64,000 bases of DNA from contig CM055102.1 of NCBI GenBank assembly GCA_029204225.1, positions 22,251,918 to 22,315,917 on the forward strand, read 5' to 3'. The translations under genes were made by a program, and so were the position numbers. Below, one piece after another: positions 1 to 12,535 of this stretch. This DNA is from Diphasiastrum complanatum (lineage: Eukaryota > Streptophyta > Lycopodiopsida > Lycopodiales > Lycopodiaceae). Under the pieces are notes generated by a model, which worked only from the letters and a program-made list of their open reading frames with translations, made no database searches and was not told where the DNA came from. How positions within the stretch are numbered: the first letter of the stretch is position 1; each line of letters starts with the position of its first letter.

Positions 1-763
1 GTAGTCTCGCTTCACTACTGGACAATTGGATCTTCTGATCCTAGACAGAATTATCTTCTCACACGCAGGCGAAGCTTCTGTTTGTGTTCATCTTGATTGC
101 TTACTAGCATCAGACTTCTTCAGTGTCTCTTCTCTTGGTTACAATCTATGTATCATGTTCTGATATATGTCAAGTATTATCCAGTAAGTACGGTCTCTCT
201 ATGTGAACCTAAGATTAGAGTGATTATACATCTACAACTAATCAGGGAATTACAAGAGTGGCAGATTAGCCACGACCTAGGAAGTAACTGTTGACATCAT
301 GCCATCAGATCAGATCTCTGTACCCCTAGGTACTTGCGTGATCTCTGGTGGTACTCCTTGGAGCGTGAGGACAGAACGGGTTCCGTTTACCTCGTCTGCC
401 TTTCTCTCTTGCTGGACCGCTGGTGTCGTCATTTAGTTCTTCTTGAGTTTTTAGAGGAGCTATGACATTCCATACTTTAGATTGGCCAAGATGCTTGCCT
501 CTTCGGCTCTCTCCCTCGTTCCTTTGTTGAAGACATTGTCAAAATTATCTCTTAGAAGAAGAACTCTGCCATGATCCAAGACTTTACACTTCTTACCAGA
601 TTGAATAGCTCCTAGTGTTCTCATGTAGTCATTTTTATCATTCCCAAGGAAAAAAAGGTTCCCTTGCGAAGATGGCTTGCAAAAACAAACATCCTAACTA
701 CCCACACTTGACTAACTAAAACTACATTGATCACAAGCAATCAAGCAAGAATAGGCAAGGGGG
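1..763. other. Unclassified spacer at left edge
   Basis: No gene is supported here. The open frames are short, lack recognisable domains and are broken by stops. The sequence is probably old repeat debris, since it runs directly into an LTR at 764, but no LTR ends, primer site or protein homology could be recognised. Confidence 0.4.
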
Positions 764-1058
764 TGTGAAGAATCATCAGATCACCAAGATCCAATATGCC
801 CCTTTAATCTTTGGTTATGAATGACAACACATCTAGCACCATTGACAATGTAGAAATCTAACACCTACTATATATAGAAGATGCAAACTGAACAAGATCT
901 TGTAAAATTATCAAATATATGATAAAATGAAATTGATGTCCATACAATAACAATAAAGTACTGTATTTCACATATATGGATCCATTACTCGACTTACAAT
1001 AGCATTCTACACACAAGATTGCAAGATATCAACACTATAATGCAAAAATGGATATAGG
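764..1058 (-). repeat. Partial LTR of Copia-like element A'
   Basis: Starts TGTGAAGAATCATCAG and matches 3864 onward closely for about 295 bp, including the segment CAACACTATAATGC. The match breaks off near 1058, where unrelated sequence begins, so only one end of the LTR survives. The palindromic CACACGTGTG of the right copy is decayed to CACATATATG here. No matching target duplication was found with the right copy. Confidence 0.7.
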
Positions 1059-1123
1059 AGGTCCAACCTTGTATTGATTCCAAGATCAATGTTCAAGTCA
1101 AATAGATAGCTTTTTAGGAGGAG

Positions 1124-2347
1124 TGTTGAGAATCAAAAAGCCATATATCTTGACTTTTGATGAAGTCTGGCTTAGTAGAAACTCGAGCCAATCCACATGC
1201 ATAATGTTAAGTTTGCCAAATGTTGTGAAAATTGTCAACATTTCCTAGCTAGTTTGAGGCCTAAATTGGCAATTTTTGTACATAGTTTTGGATCTAGCCT
1301 TTCACACATGTGAAAGAGGCCTAGATAATTATTTTAGTATATATGTCATATTATAGAAGTCTCAAACTTCAGGACCTTCGAAATGACACCAAAATCATGT
1401 TATTTGGACATATAGGCCAAACTTTTGGCTATTTTAGGCTATGGTGTCCTAAAATTGGGTCCTAAGTTCTAGAGAGAGGAGAGAGAGTCATCTCTCTCAC
1501 CTATATTAGGCTAAAATTTGTGGAGAACAGGTTGGAGAAACTTATTGTATTGTTGAGAGAGATCAATATATCATTGTCACAGTCATTGTGAACATTGGTT
1601 GGTGTATTGTCTTCAAGCTTTTGTGTATGATCTTAAGAGGTTTTCAAAAGTGGTACGCTGTTGTTGGGAGCCCTGTTTGTTGTTATTTTTGGCTACCATC
1701 AGTACCTTTTATTAGTTTCTTTTGTCTCTTGAATGCTTTGTCAAGTTCATGTGTAGCATTAGGATGCTTTGCCATTTATAGCTTTTGTAGCTTGTTGTGC
1801 AAAAATCTTACCCAAGTATTTTGGGAGTTTGGATCCATTCAAGATCCACTTCTTTCACAAATGTGACATGCAAAGCAAACTATAGCTTGTACTGGCACAT
1901 GCATGAACATTTGTACATTTGTAATCTAGAAAGTTACACATGTAGGAAAATTGTAGTTCAAGTTGCATTTCTCTACATGCAAACTTGTAGGTGTCAAGTT
2001 TTAGGTAGATACTACTCTTAGAAGTGTAAAAATGTGATTAGAGGCTTGATCTACCTCGAGCTAGTACATTCACTATATATTTAAGTGAGATCTCTCACAA
2101 TTTTTGATGATGAATCAAGCATTGATGCTATTTCCTAGTCATTTTGGATTTTTACATGTAAGCTTGTATTGTACTTTCTCTCTTTACCCGAGGAGGAGGC
2201 TTTTCTCATGCATTAATTTTATTTGTACTTTTCCCACATGTTTGAAAGTAGTCATTTTTTGATTATTAGCATTCTAGATTGCGATTTAGCCATAGAATCT
2301 AGAGATAGATGGTGATTTTCACTCTTCAATCGATCTATGTGCTAACA
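1124..2347 (+). repeat. Isolated LTR-like unit (family D), interrupted by a solo LTR
   Basis: A polypurine run (AGGAGGAG) ends at 1123 and is followed by TGTTGAGAATC. The unit ends in GTGCTAACA at 2347, giving TGTT...AACA termini as expected of an LTR. It reads as the 3' LTR of a plus-strand element whose body has been lost, with 1059-1123 as the last of its internal sequence. It is split at 1219-1864 by a family B solo LTR. No second copy is present in the window, so the call rests on termini and the polypurine tract only. Confidence 0.4.
1224..1859 (+). mobile_element. Solo LTR, family B, flanked by 5-bp target duplication
   Basis: The unit begins TGTGAAAATTGTCAACA and ends TTCTTTCACA. It aligns along its length with the LTRs at 39352-39928 and 47200-47856. 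AATGT lies immediately on both sides (1219-1223 and 1860-1864), a perfect 5-bp target site duplication. No primer-binding site or internal sequence follows, so this is a solo LTR, the usual product of recombination between the two LTRs of one insertion. A TTTCACACATGTGAAA palindrome lies at about 1300-1315. Confidence 0.85.
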
Positions 2348-2366
2348 CAAAGCTTAGGAATATCAT

Positions 2367-3341
2367 TCACATATTCATGGTACATCCCACACGTGTGAAC
2401 TTGCTATACATTTCACATTTGTCACCTTCACTTGATATTGGACTTGAAGAACACATCATAAGAGAATCACAAACACCTAGATCCTCATCATTAGTAGTAA
2501 AGTTGATTTGCTTGCTACCTTCATCTCTTTGCTTCTTCAAACATTCATTAGAAAAATGCCCTTTGATACCACAATAGAAGCATTTTAACTTGGATATATC
2601 ATTCTTTTTGCCAAAGGAAGAAGTCTCACCTTGATCTTGCCCTTTAGACCATTTGCTTTTACCTTTGCCCTTGAATTTGCCTTTGATGAATATGGCCTCA
2701 TCTTGAGATGTTGATGTAGATCCACCCCTTGCTTGAAGCCTATATTCCTCATTCACCAAGATCTCTTACAAATCCACCATGCTAGGCAAAGTTCTTTGAA
2801 TAGCAAAGCTCTGAACAAGGTTAGCATGATCATCAAGTAAGCCATTAAGTATAACTTGCACAAGTTCTACTTCCTTAATGCTCTCATCAATACATGCTAG
2901 CTCATTATTAAATGCTTTAACTCTCAACACAAAAGCATGAGCACTCTCTTCCTTCTTTTGAATAGATTGAAAGATTTGCCTTCTAAGAGTAAGTACTCTT
3001 GATTTAGACTTGGATTCATAAAGCTTCTTCAAAGTTTCCCAAGCCTCATTAGATGAACTGCACTTACCAACTTCCTTGAAAGCTCATTGGTAACATTCAT
3101 CTTTATGATGTGTAGAGCTCTTCTAGTCTTGTCATACCATTTGATCTTGTTGTGCCAAGGGTCTTTTTGCCACTCCTACAACAATATCCATCAACTCATT
3201 CATCTCAAGGAGAGACTCCATTCTCACCTTCCAAGTAGAATAGTTGCTTGAGGTAAGCCTATCATTGCTTTCCAACATAAAGCCTCCATTGTAGCCATGT
3301 TGCAATGACCTGATCCTCTCTTTCAACCTGTTCCAATGCAC
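2367..3341 (-). pseudogene. Copia-type gag pseudogene (element A')
   Basis: Three minus-strand pieces (3341-3132, 3032-2766, 2759-2367) together resemble the gag of element A at 26708-27469. The first carries the LESNDRLTSSNYSTWKVRM gag start, the second the LRRQIFQS and LDDHANLVQSFAIQ segments, and the third a basic GKFKGKGKSKWSKG stretch and a CCHC zinc knuckle (CFYCGIKGHFSNEC). Frameshifts and stops separate the pieces, so no full protein can be made. Its knuckle is intact, unlike that of element A. Protease, integrase and RT are absent; the coding remnant ends close to the D LTR. Confidence 0.8.
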
Positions 3342-3863
3342 AAAGCACTCTCTTGAATGTCAACAAATGAATCACTCAAGAAGAAACCACAAAGATATGG
3401 AGCATCTCAAATATCTTTCTTGCACCAAACCTAGAAAAATCAACACCAATCTCATGAACTTTTGTAATTTCTAAACTTGAAACACACTCTTGAGAAGTCC
3501 AGCAAACTCAAAAAAAAGAGATCCAAACAAATTTAGAGTTTTGACAAAAGTACAAAAAATTGAATCATCCAAATTCTATATGCAAATGCTACAAAGTTGA
3601 TATAGAATCTTGTAGTCTTCAATGAGACATTCCTAATGCAATCAAAGTCGCCCAAATCTAGTAAGTGAAGTGTGAAATCAGCCTACTTCAAGTTCATAAC
3701 CCTATATTGAGTTTTGATTTACAAAACATCAATTCTACACATGAAAAATGCTTGGTTTTTTGAGTAGAAATCAATCTAGCATGCTCTAGAATTGGTAACT
3801 CCTCCAAATCCTTGCTAAAGATGGTTGATTCTTCAATAACATGCAACAATATCTCTGATACTA

Positions 3864-4532
3864 TGTGAAGAATTATCAGATCACTAAGATCCAATATGTC
3901 CCTTTAATCTTTGGTTATGAATGACAACACATCTAGCACCATTGATAATGTAGAAACCTAACATCTATTACACATAGAAGATGCAAACTCAACAAGATCT
4001 TGATCAAACATCAAATATATGATAAAATGAAGTTGCTTTCCTTACAATAACATTAAAGTAATGTATTTCACACGTGTGGATCCATTACTCAACTTACAAT
4101 AGCATTCTACACATAAGATTGCAAGATATCAACACTATAATGCAAAAATGGATATATGAACCCAAATAGAACTCATGTATAAGCATGAATTAGAGGAGAG
4201 AGAGAGAATTGTATCTTTTCCCACGCTTGTACACTATTTATAACAGGTCCATGCCCTATTTGGATGTCCTTCTCCAAGCTTATCAACAATAGAAAACTTC
4301 TAGATCTATTCTAAACCCTACACAAAATTAGACTAGATTCAATGTACCAAATATTCAAATTTGAATCTTCCCAAATTTGACCTACTTCCTTTTCCCACAC
4401 TTTCTAAAAGTGGTAATTAAAATGAACTTAGTCTAAAATAACTTCAAAATGTTCATCTCTAAGTTTAAGATGCATATTGGCCTAAATTGCGAAATGAACT
4501 AAACATGACTAAATTAGTTGATATTTCTCACA
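3864..4532 (-). repeat. 5' LTR of minus-strand Copia-like element A' with PBS
   Basis: Runs from TGTGAAGAATTATC to GATATTTCTCACA, i.e. TGTGAGAAATATC...TTCACA on the minus strand, like the LTRs of element A. Next to it at 3853-3863 is CTCTGATACTA, the complement of a one-mismatch initiator-Met tRNA primer site (TGGTATCAGAG), which fixes the transcription direction as minus. A CACACGTGTG palindrome is at 4069-4078. Confidence 0.75.
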
Positions 4533-5385
4533 AGGAAGTCATGAGGTTCAAGGGTTGAATAATACCTCGATGAAAATTGAAATGTATAATTAACCACATT
4601 AAAACACAGTGGATGATTGTACAATAGGTAAGCGTATAATGAGATCACTCAATCCTAACAAAGATGATTTTATGGTCAATCTAGAAGCGTTAGCCACTTC
4701 TTTCTCGCTCTAGATTGCAAAAAAACAAAATGTGAAAGACATGATGCACTCCTAGAACTATGCAATTACATGAGGTAATAGTTGGGTGCTTGGGTTGCAC
4801 CAAGGCAATAGCCTCATTGATGACGTGCGCTTATTGCCTTGTGCTATAACATGGCAACAATCACCATCTAAGGCTTATTATAACTATAATGCTTGAGATT
4901 GTTGAAATAGGGAGAACATAGTTCCAACTTTGGATGCAATTTCATGCTCGACCACACTTTCATCCAAAGGCGGTGATAGCTCGTCAAAATTGAATAGCAC
5001 ATGGTGAGGATAGGTGGAGAGCATTGGGGGGGGGGGGGGGCGGGTGGGGGCGCTTTAGAGCAATGTATTTTGCATCACCATTGCAGTGGCACTAAACCTT
5101 TTGGTGGGGATTTCGTAGCAAGGTGGCATAGGAGATCAACTTTCAGGGAAGCAATATGACTGCTTTTGTCAATCACGATGCAAAAAGGCAATCCTCCAAA
5201 GAACAATTCTAATGCTTGTTGTCAATCACGATGCAAAAATGCAATCCTCCAAAGGGCTCTCATGCGATTTCCTCCAAAGGGCTCTCGTGCCTCCAATGAC
5301 ACCCTTGTCCCCAAGGAATTGGCAAGGAATTACGCCCATAAACACCCATGCAAGGGCATCAACACAACATGGTGTTTATGCTTGG
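4533..5385. other. Intergenic spacer upstream of CTF4
   Basis: No gene is supported. It contains a poly-G run (5026-5040, continuing into a GGGTGGGGG stretch) and a short tandem duplication at about 5168-5295, where a TCAATCACGATGCAAAAA-type unit and then a CCTCCAAAGGGCTCTC unit each occur twice. The right part merges into the CTF4 promoter. Confidence 0.5.
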
Positions 5386-5450
5386 TATAAAATGCCCCGG
5401 GCCAGGTGCCTCCAGAAATTTATATATCCTTGGTTTTGTTTCCCGCCAAA
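5386..5450 (+). promoter_or_regulatory. Putative CTF4 core promoter: TATA box and E2F site
   Basis: TATAAAA is at 5386-5392, a second AT-rich TTTATATATCC at about 5418-5428, and TTTCCCGCCAAA, a full match to the E2F/DP consensus, at 5439-5450. The pyrimidine-rich leader (about 5510-5650) and the CTF4 start codon at 5865 follow. E2F sites are known to drive S-phase expression of replication genes, which fits the gene downstream. The transcription start is not known. Confidence 0.55.
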
Positions 5451-5864
5451 TATTTCCCTCGCTATTCTTCCAAATTTCTTAGCAACGAAAAATAGGAGCC
5501 TCTTCGTATTTTTCTTTGCTTTTTTCTTCACTCCTCGTTCCGATCCATACGTTTGCATTCGATCCATCCATCTATCCTCTCCTCTCTTTACTCTTCTGTT
5601 TGAGCTTTCTCTCAACCACACCTTCACCTCAGACTCAACTCTCTTTCTTCATCGTGAGCTTGGATTTCACATATTGTACTGTGAGCATTTTGCTTTGCAT
5701 TCATAGAGTTTGTAGAGAAATTTCAGCTGTAAATCGCATTTTGTGCTGGTTGTTGGTTTTTCCTTGTCTTTCAAATGGGGCAAGGATTTTAGAGCTCTTG
5801 ATTCTCACTAGCTTGCGTGAGTCTAGACCACAACAAGGGCTCTCAAGCGACTGGTGGCATTTAG

Positions 5865-8800
5865 ATGGGCAGGTCGGCAAAACTGCAGCTGCATGATGGC
5901 CACAACGGAAAAGGCGTCACCTCGATTCTGTGGGATGTTCAGGCAGAGCATCTCATCACGTCTGGAAGCGATGGAAGGATACTGATCCACAAAACAGGCG
6001 CGCCATTACCGGTTTTGAAAGATACTCTAAAGCACCATAGTGCGGCAGTCACAGCGATAGCCATCAATAAGCAGGGGCGCAATCTTGCATCTGGATCAGT
6101 TGATCATTCTGTGAAGCTTTACGCTTATCCCGGTTAGTTTTTCACGCCCATGAATCACATCTTTTAGTTGCATGTACAAGAAGCTCGACATCTTTTTTTA
6201 CTCTTCAGGGTTATAATCGCCACGGCCAAATCTCTGTTACTGCATATCGGGAAAGAGATATGATAAACAATGAGAAATTTGGCTTGGAGGTGTGTGCTTT
6301 TGCATTCATACATGGCTTTTGGAGTTGATATTGAATGAGTGGATGGTGACTAAGCTGGAAATGCTGCTTTGTGTTTACAGGCGGCCAGTTTCAGAGCACT
6401 GTGACGAGGTTCACCCTGCCGATTAGATCCCTTGCATTTAGTGCTACAGGAGGGATCCTCGCTGCAGCAGGCGATGACGATGGAATCAAGCTTATTAGCA
6501 CCGTTGATAGTTCCATTATTCGTGTGCTCAAGGGTCATGATGCGCCAGTTGTGAGCCTTGCTTTCGATCCAAAGAACGAGTACCTTGCATCAGCAGGGAG
6601 TGATGGGACGCTGATCTTTTGGCTCTTGTCTTCTGGGAGGAAATTGCATAATCTTAAGCACATAGTACCGGCTATTGATATCAATTCAGCAAACAGGAAC
6701 AGAATAGAGTGGCATCCAGATGGACATGTGCTTGCTGTTCCGGGATGTAAAAATGATATTCTGATGCTTGACAGAGATACTGCAGAAAAAATATACAGCC
6801 TTAAAGGTGGGCATTCTGCTGCAGTTGGTTTTCTCACATGGTCACCTAATGGGAAATACCTTGCAACTGCTGGGGAGGACAGGCAAGTGATGCTATGGGA
6901 TGTCGAGAATCGGTTAGATCTGGATCGCTACAAGTTGGAGTCGCAAATTTGCAGTTTGTCATGGAAGCCCACAGGAAATGCACTGGCCATGATTGACATC
7001 GATGGAAAATTTGTAGTGTGGGAAGCTGCCATTCCTTCACACATGGCTTCACCTACAGTCTCGCCACCCACGGATCCTGCCATGGACAATGATGAACATC
7101 TAAAGTTCAGTGATGACGAGGAAATGTCAGATCCGGACAATGGAACGATTCCAACAGTTAGTGAAGATACTAAGTCGAAAGATAATCTTGGCACGGGGTT
7201 GAGTGATGAGGACAGTGACGAGGAAACATTCCGGAGACCAAAAAAACTACGCAAAAAGTCTCCTGAAGCTGTTCATTCTGAAGGAGGGCATGGTAAGATT
7301 TTGACAAAGTCTGCTTCAGAAAATGGCTTGCATGAGGATGAGAGCCAATGGCGGAAAGAGAAATCTAAAATCATTCAAAGTTCAATGCAGGCTCCCTGTC
7401 AGCCTGGATCAACACAGCCTGTTTCTGGAAAGCGATGGTTTCTTGCTTACAATTTGCTTGGGAGTATTACCAGCTGTGAAAATGATGGTTTATGTCATGT
7501 TGAGGTGTGCTCAACACATTCCCAGCTCAGTAATGAATGGATTGTTCGTTTTAGTATATATTATGCTATTGAAGTCGTTTTTGTTGGTGACGAAGATCTT
7601 GCAAATACTGTGAATGAAGGTTGAATTTCATGATATAAGTCGAGGAATGCGGGTGCCAGCCTTGACAGACTACTTTGGTTTCACAATGGCTGCTTTAAAT
7701 GAAAAAGGACATATCTTAGCAAGCCCATGTGCTGGGAAAGACCAATTAAGTATGGTCATGTACCGTCCTTTTAATAGCTGGGCAAATAACAGTGAGGTGG
7801 GTTCTTCTTGATGACTTTTTTCAATCCATAGTTGTTATTTATCTGAGTATCTAGGCTCCATGTCCTCGGCTATCATTTAGGTCAGATATCAGATGTGATT
7901 GATGGAGCTATTATAAACTCATCAGATGAAGAGAGTAGCAATATTTAATGCCTGTCTTGCATTTTGTAGTGGTCAATGAGATTGCCACCTGATGAAGAAG
8001 CTAAGGCAGTCGCGATTGGTGATGGTTGGGTTGCAGCAGCCACAAGCCTTCATTATCTGCGCATTTTTTCTGAAGGAGGTCTACAGGTCTGTTTTGAACC
8101 CCAGGGTTGTCATGACAATTAGGAGAAGATGATTGGGTGAATAAACAGAAAATTTTAATATTAAGGTTCCATGACACTGAAGTTACAGAACTGGATCAAA
8201 AAGTGTCATATATCTGAATATAATTTTGCTGAGATGATTGTGGGAGTAACTCCAAAACCAGTTGGAATGTACTGTAAGTTCCGGAACGTACAGTCTAAAT
8301 GCAAAAAACAATAATCTCAAGTGCAAAAAACGAAAGGCTAAAAGTCTGCTTACTGCGCGATCTGCGAGCCTTCATGATCCACATGAAGGTGTATCGCAAT
8401 AAAGGTGGGAAGTATGTCTGATGTCACATCAGTGGTCTATTTTATAATCATGTGTGGAAATGATCTCATATTTGGAGCATGCAATGCCTGGATGTTTTCA
8501 GAATCATTGAATTACAAGTTTTGTAGTTTCTGTGTAGACAGATAGACAGAAATAAAGACAATCCACAGTAGGGTTAGGTACTAAATAAAGATGAGGTACA
8601 AGTTTGTGTACAACCTCCTTCTCCAAATCCGCTTTCAATCAATTGTTTACCTCCTCAACCATGGTGTTTTAAGCATTGAACATTCTTGCTAGAATAGAAA
8701 ATATCTCAATGCATTTGAAAGATAGAGGCTTGTTACACTACTTCCTGGAAATTAACTATGTGTTGCTTTCCTAGTCCTGTGTGACATGCAATGGTCATTG

Positions 8801-11800
8801 CGTTTTGTTATGAGAGCAACATGTGAAGTAATGTTGTTTTGGAGATCATAATTACAAGTTTGGACTGGTGTCTAGGCTGTCAAAAGCTTGTTCAAGTTGG
8901 CTAGACTCTTGAGAATAGTGTTCCTACAGAAGTAAAGGTCATTTTATTTGTAGCCAGGCAGGTTTGTCGTATTCATGACAAGTGTGACCTAACCCAGGAG
9001 TAGAAACAAAAGGTACCCCAACAAGGCTACCGTTTTCATGATAGTGAGCTCATAAGGATGCAGAGGACAGGGTTGGTGCTTGGGACGCCATTCCTCCTTT
9101 CGACAATGGCTCTTCATTTATTTTAGAAGCTCAGTGGTGATGGATAGTAGGTTGACTCTAGATCTTGCTTTCTATTATGTCATGACAGATACTAGGTTGG
9201 CTTCTTCAAAATAAAAGATGAAGTCTATTGATTCTAATTTAAATCAGTTTAAAAAACTTATTGGAATTTGCATTCAGAAATGTCTCTCCAGTCCCCACCA
9301 TCACAAATGTTCATGCTCCTTCCATAAGTATGGATCAATTTGTTGCTCGTTTTCCAAATACTCTTGCTCCTATCACAACACTTTGTAGTTATTCCTCTTA
9401 TGACTTAAACCCTCCCGAGTGAACTCAAAATCCAAATCACCTCTATATTTGAATCAGAATGTTGATAGGTCATGTCTTGGCAAAAGTATATAGTTTCCAG
9501 ACATCATTGGGTGGTAGACTGTTCGGCATCGAAGAATTGTGTCATTATAGGTTATAAAAGGGATCAACTTTTTTTGATAGGTATCAAAGTCATCACAAGT
9601 CAGAGGTAATTATGATTTAAAATTTTAAGCCTAATTTTAACTACTAATATGTATTTGTTATTGAACATGGATGAATCCTAAATTATGACTGAAATTTGAA
9701 ACTTGAATCTGTATTATGGATTTTGTATCACAAGTCAGAGGTAATTATGATTTAAAGTTAAGCCGAATTCTAACTACTAACATATATTTGTTATTGATCA
9801 TGGATGAATCATGAATCATGATTGAAATATGGAACTTGAATCTGTATTATGGATTTTGTATCTTTATTTAGAATTATTAACAAATTCAAGTTTTAACTCA
9901 AGTCGACATCTCGATCCCCTAAAACCTCAAAAAACTACATTTTCCAAAAAGGTTTTACAAATTTTTTTTTCGAGAAAAAGTTAGTCAATTCGTACTTTGG
10001 AATTTAGTTGGAATCGATTTGGATTGTTCGACAGTGTTGATGGTTGGAGATTTCAATCTATTGCAGAAGTTTTTGCTATCGCTAACTGGTCCTGTCGTCT
10101 CAATGGCTGGCTATCAGCAACAGCTAGCAGTGGTTACTCATTCTTCAAATCCTCTCCATTCAGGAGATCAGGTAGTCATTTGATCTCTGATATGCTGATT
10201 GCATGATTGATATATGGCTGCCTTTGTTTTTGAAAAGAGTTACATATCATAATTTGTTCAGGCATCTGAGCTGTTGCACCGAATAAATTTCAACTGTAAC
10301 ACATCTGCAGCCTATTTAGAGAGCTTAATTTTTTTTGAGATGGTTGACTGTCTAAACCGTTGTTAGTGGATCCCAGGGAGGTAAAGATTACATATGGTTT
10401 TGGTGTTTCTAGGGTGCTATCCTAGCTCAACATTGATACATTAATTTTATGCACTTTTCTGAAGCTGTAGGTGATGGATTTTGCTATATTTGATGTGAAC
10501 GAGCGAGCACGTAAGATAACTGGCCGACTTCCACTAAGCCCCGGTGCCCTCCTTTCCTGGCTTGGATTCAGCGAAGCTGGAATTCTCAGTTCCTACGATT
10601 CCAAGGTAAATACTGCCAGTCCTGCAATATTGTTAGGAATGGTTTGGTTCTTGTTAGAAGCTGTTGACGGGTGGTTGTTATCGTGTAGCTGCTCTTGACT
10701 GAAGTTTATGTTGCAGGGTGTCTTGCGGATGTACAGCACTGAGTACGATGGTTGTTGGGTACCTGTTTTTAGGTAATGTGTTCCTCAGTATTACAATGCC
10801 GTTTGAGGCTGGTTTCTGTGCTGTCATTTTGGTTATGTTTAAAATCTTCTATATTTCTGCTCAGAACAGAGACTAAAATTTTATTTGAAACACTAGCAGT
10901 GCTGGAAAAGAAAAGAAGGGCTCAAGTGAGAACTTTTGGATGGTGGGACTGAATAGCAAACAGGTGTTTTGTGTTATGTGCAAATCACCTGATACGCAAC
11001 CTCAGGTTAAGATCGTTCTATTGTTCTCCCAACCAATGAGATTTCGCACATATCCACGGAATGGGTTTTGAGCTTTCATTGAAAATCATTTCTTCTGTGT
11101 AGGTTGCTCCAAAGCCCGTCCTAAGTGTCTTTACCATGAGCTTGCCTCTTGTACACTCAGACCTGGGTGCTGATGATTTGGAAAACGAGTTTCTCCGTGG
11201 AATTCTACTGCTATCAGAGGTCTGTCAAAGCGCTATGTTCATACTTAATTTAGCTTCAAAGTTCAATGGGGACTTTACTTTTTTCATTCACAATTTTATT
11301 TGACTATTCTAAGAAGAGCTCAGAGTAACAATCATATCATGGAAACCATAGGAACGAGCAAGAGCAGATGCCGCAGCTGCTAGAGGTGTACTAGACGATC
11401 AGGAGGATGAAAATATACTGAAAATAGAGACCGAGCTTGATCGTTATCTTCTGCGCTTGATTGCTGCGGCCTGCAAAGGTATAAAACTTAAAGAAGTTTC
11501 CAATCTTATGTCCAAGTTCTAACAAACTCACCACTTATTGGAGGACGTGAAATTTTCTAGTTAAGGTGATATGTTTTAACATTTTCCTCATGTTTAGAGA
11601 GTTTATCACAATTTGATCTAGTTTCTTATGACTATGCATGTTCTGTCAGGAGATAAATTGGTAAGAGCAATGGAGCTGGCAATATTATTATCATTGAATA
11701 AGTCATTGGAAGGAGCTATTAAACTAGCAAATGCTGTGCGTCTTCCTGCCTTGGCTGAACGCTTGAGCCTTCTTCTTGAGGTCAGTGAAATGAGTGATTG

Positions 11801-12535
11801 TTTTGGAATACTCAGAATGAAAGTTTGTAGTTTGCTAAGTCCTGGACTCCTTTCTCATTGTAGTGGTAGTATATATGCACTTGACACTTATCATTATTTC
11901 AGGAGAGGATACGTGGCAGAAAGTCGGAAATGCAGCTTTCTTCACACTATCAGTTGGGCGATTATCATTCACCATCGCCCCACATTGCTGTTGCTGATGC
12001 AATGAGAAAAGAAGCTGAGACTAATCTGAGTCCTTCACTCTGCTCAAGAGTTACAGCTGCTAAGCCTCTTTCTTCACATTCTTTCGAGGACCATCCTGTC
12101 TCACATGCTCCAAAGAGTAAGGGCATATCTATTACCCCTCAGGAACTGCCAAAAACCTTGAAAGGCTCACAATCTATTGAGGACCTGCCTGTCTCAGATG
12201 CGCCAAAGAGTAAAGGAGTATCTGCTACCCCAAAAGAACTGCCAAAAAGCATGAAAGGTTCAAATATCTCCACTTCACAAACAGTTGTAAATGTTGTCAA
12301 AGATAAAGAAGATAATGTGAGAGAACCAGCAAGTGATCCACCTGTGGGGAAATTGACTCCACTGCATGGCAAACCAAAAAATCCCTTTGCCAGAAAGCCT
12401 TTGCAAAACCAAGATAATTCAAATAACTCTATCATGGATTCGCTTAAGAAAATGTGCAGTGAAGTGCCACTGAAAAAGGACAGCACTGACAATGTTCAAA
12501 AGCTGGTGAAGACTGCGAAGACGAATAGAAAGTAA
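5865..12535 (+). CDS. CTF4: CTF4/WDHD1-type replisome scaffold (12 exons)
   Basis: Exons read at GT-AG sites: 5865-6132, 6381-7504, 7620-7796, 7970-8086, 10067-10171, 10471-10605, 10717-10772, 10897-11005, 11103-11219, 11352-11478, 11650-11780, 11903-12535. They join in frame to 3,099 bases (about 1,032 residues). Residues 1-310 form N-terminal WD40 repeats (GSDGRILI, GSVDHSVKLY, AGSDGTLIFW, AGEDRQVMLWD). An acidic/basic linker follows (about 330-390), then the family's central SepB-type propeller (from about 443: RWFLAYNLLG, LTDYFGFTMAALNE, LRIFSEGG, WLGFSEAGILSSYDSK), a helical segment to about 822 and a disordered tail with NPFARK. The family trimerises and ties the CMG helicase to DNA polymerase alpha; the Arabidopsis homologue is called EOL1. 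No C-terminal HMG box is seen, unlike vertebrate WDHD1. Intron 4 (8087-10066) holds no recognisable gene. The C-terminal end is the least certain part, because a GTAAGT lies across the stop codon. Confidence 0.92.
12080..12265 (+). repeat. Tandem 31-codon repeat in the CTF4 tail
   Basis: Two adjacent in-frame 93-base units (12080-12172 and 12173-12265) encode similar peptides. Both share VS-AP-KSKG, then a TP-ELPK stretch and KGS. It lies in the last exon, in the low-complexity C-terminal tail between the helical domain and the NPFARK motif. Confidence 0.8.

Noticed and set aside
5212-5706. Open frame of 164 codons upstream of CTF4
   Set aside because: It covers the TATA box, E2F site and pyrimidine-rich leader, has no domain and reads through promoter sequence.
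6535-7254. Antisense open frames in CTF4 exon 2
   Set aside because: They are shadows of the WD40-coding exon, without domains of their own.
8087-10066. Separate gene inside CTF4 intron 4
   Set aside because: No open frame with domain or coding character was seen; only short direct repeats near 9600-9860.
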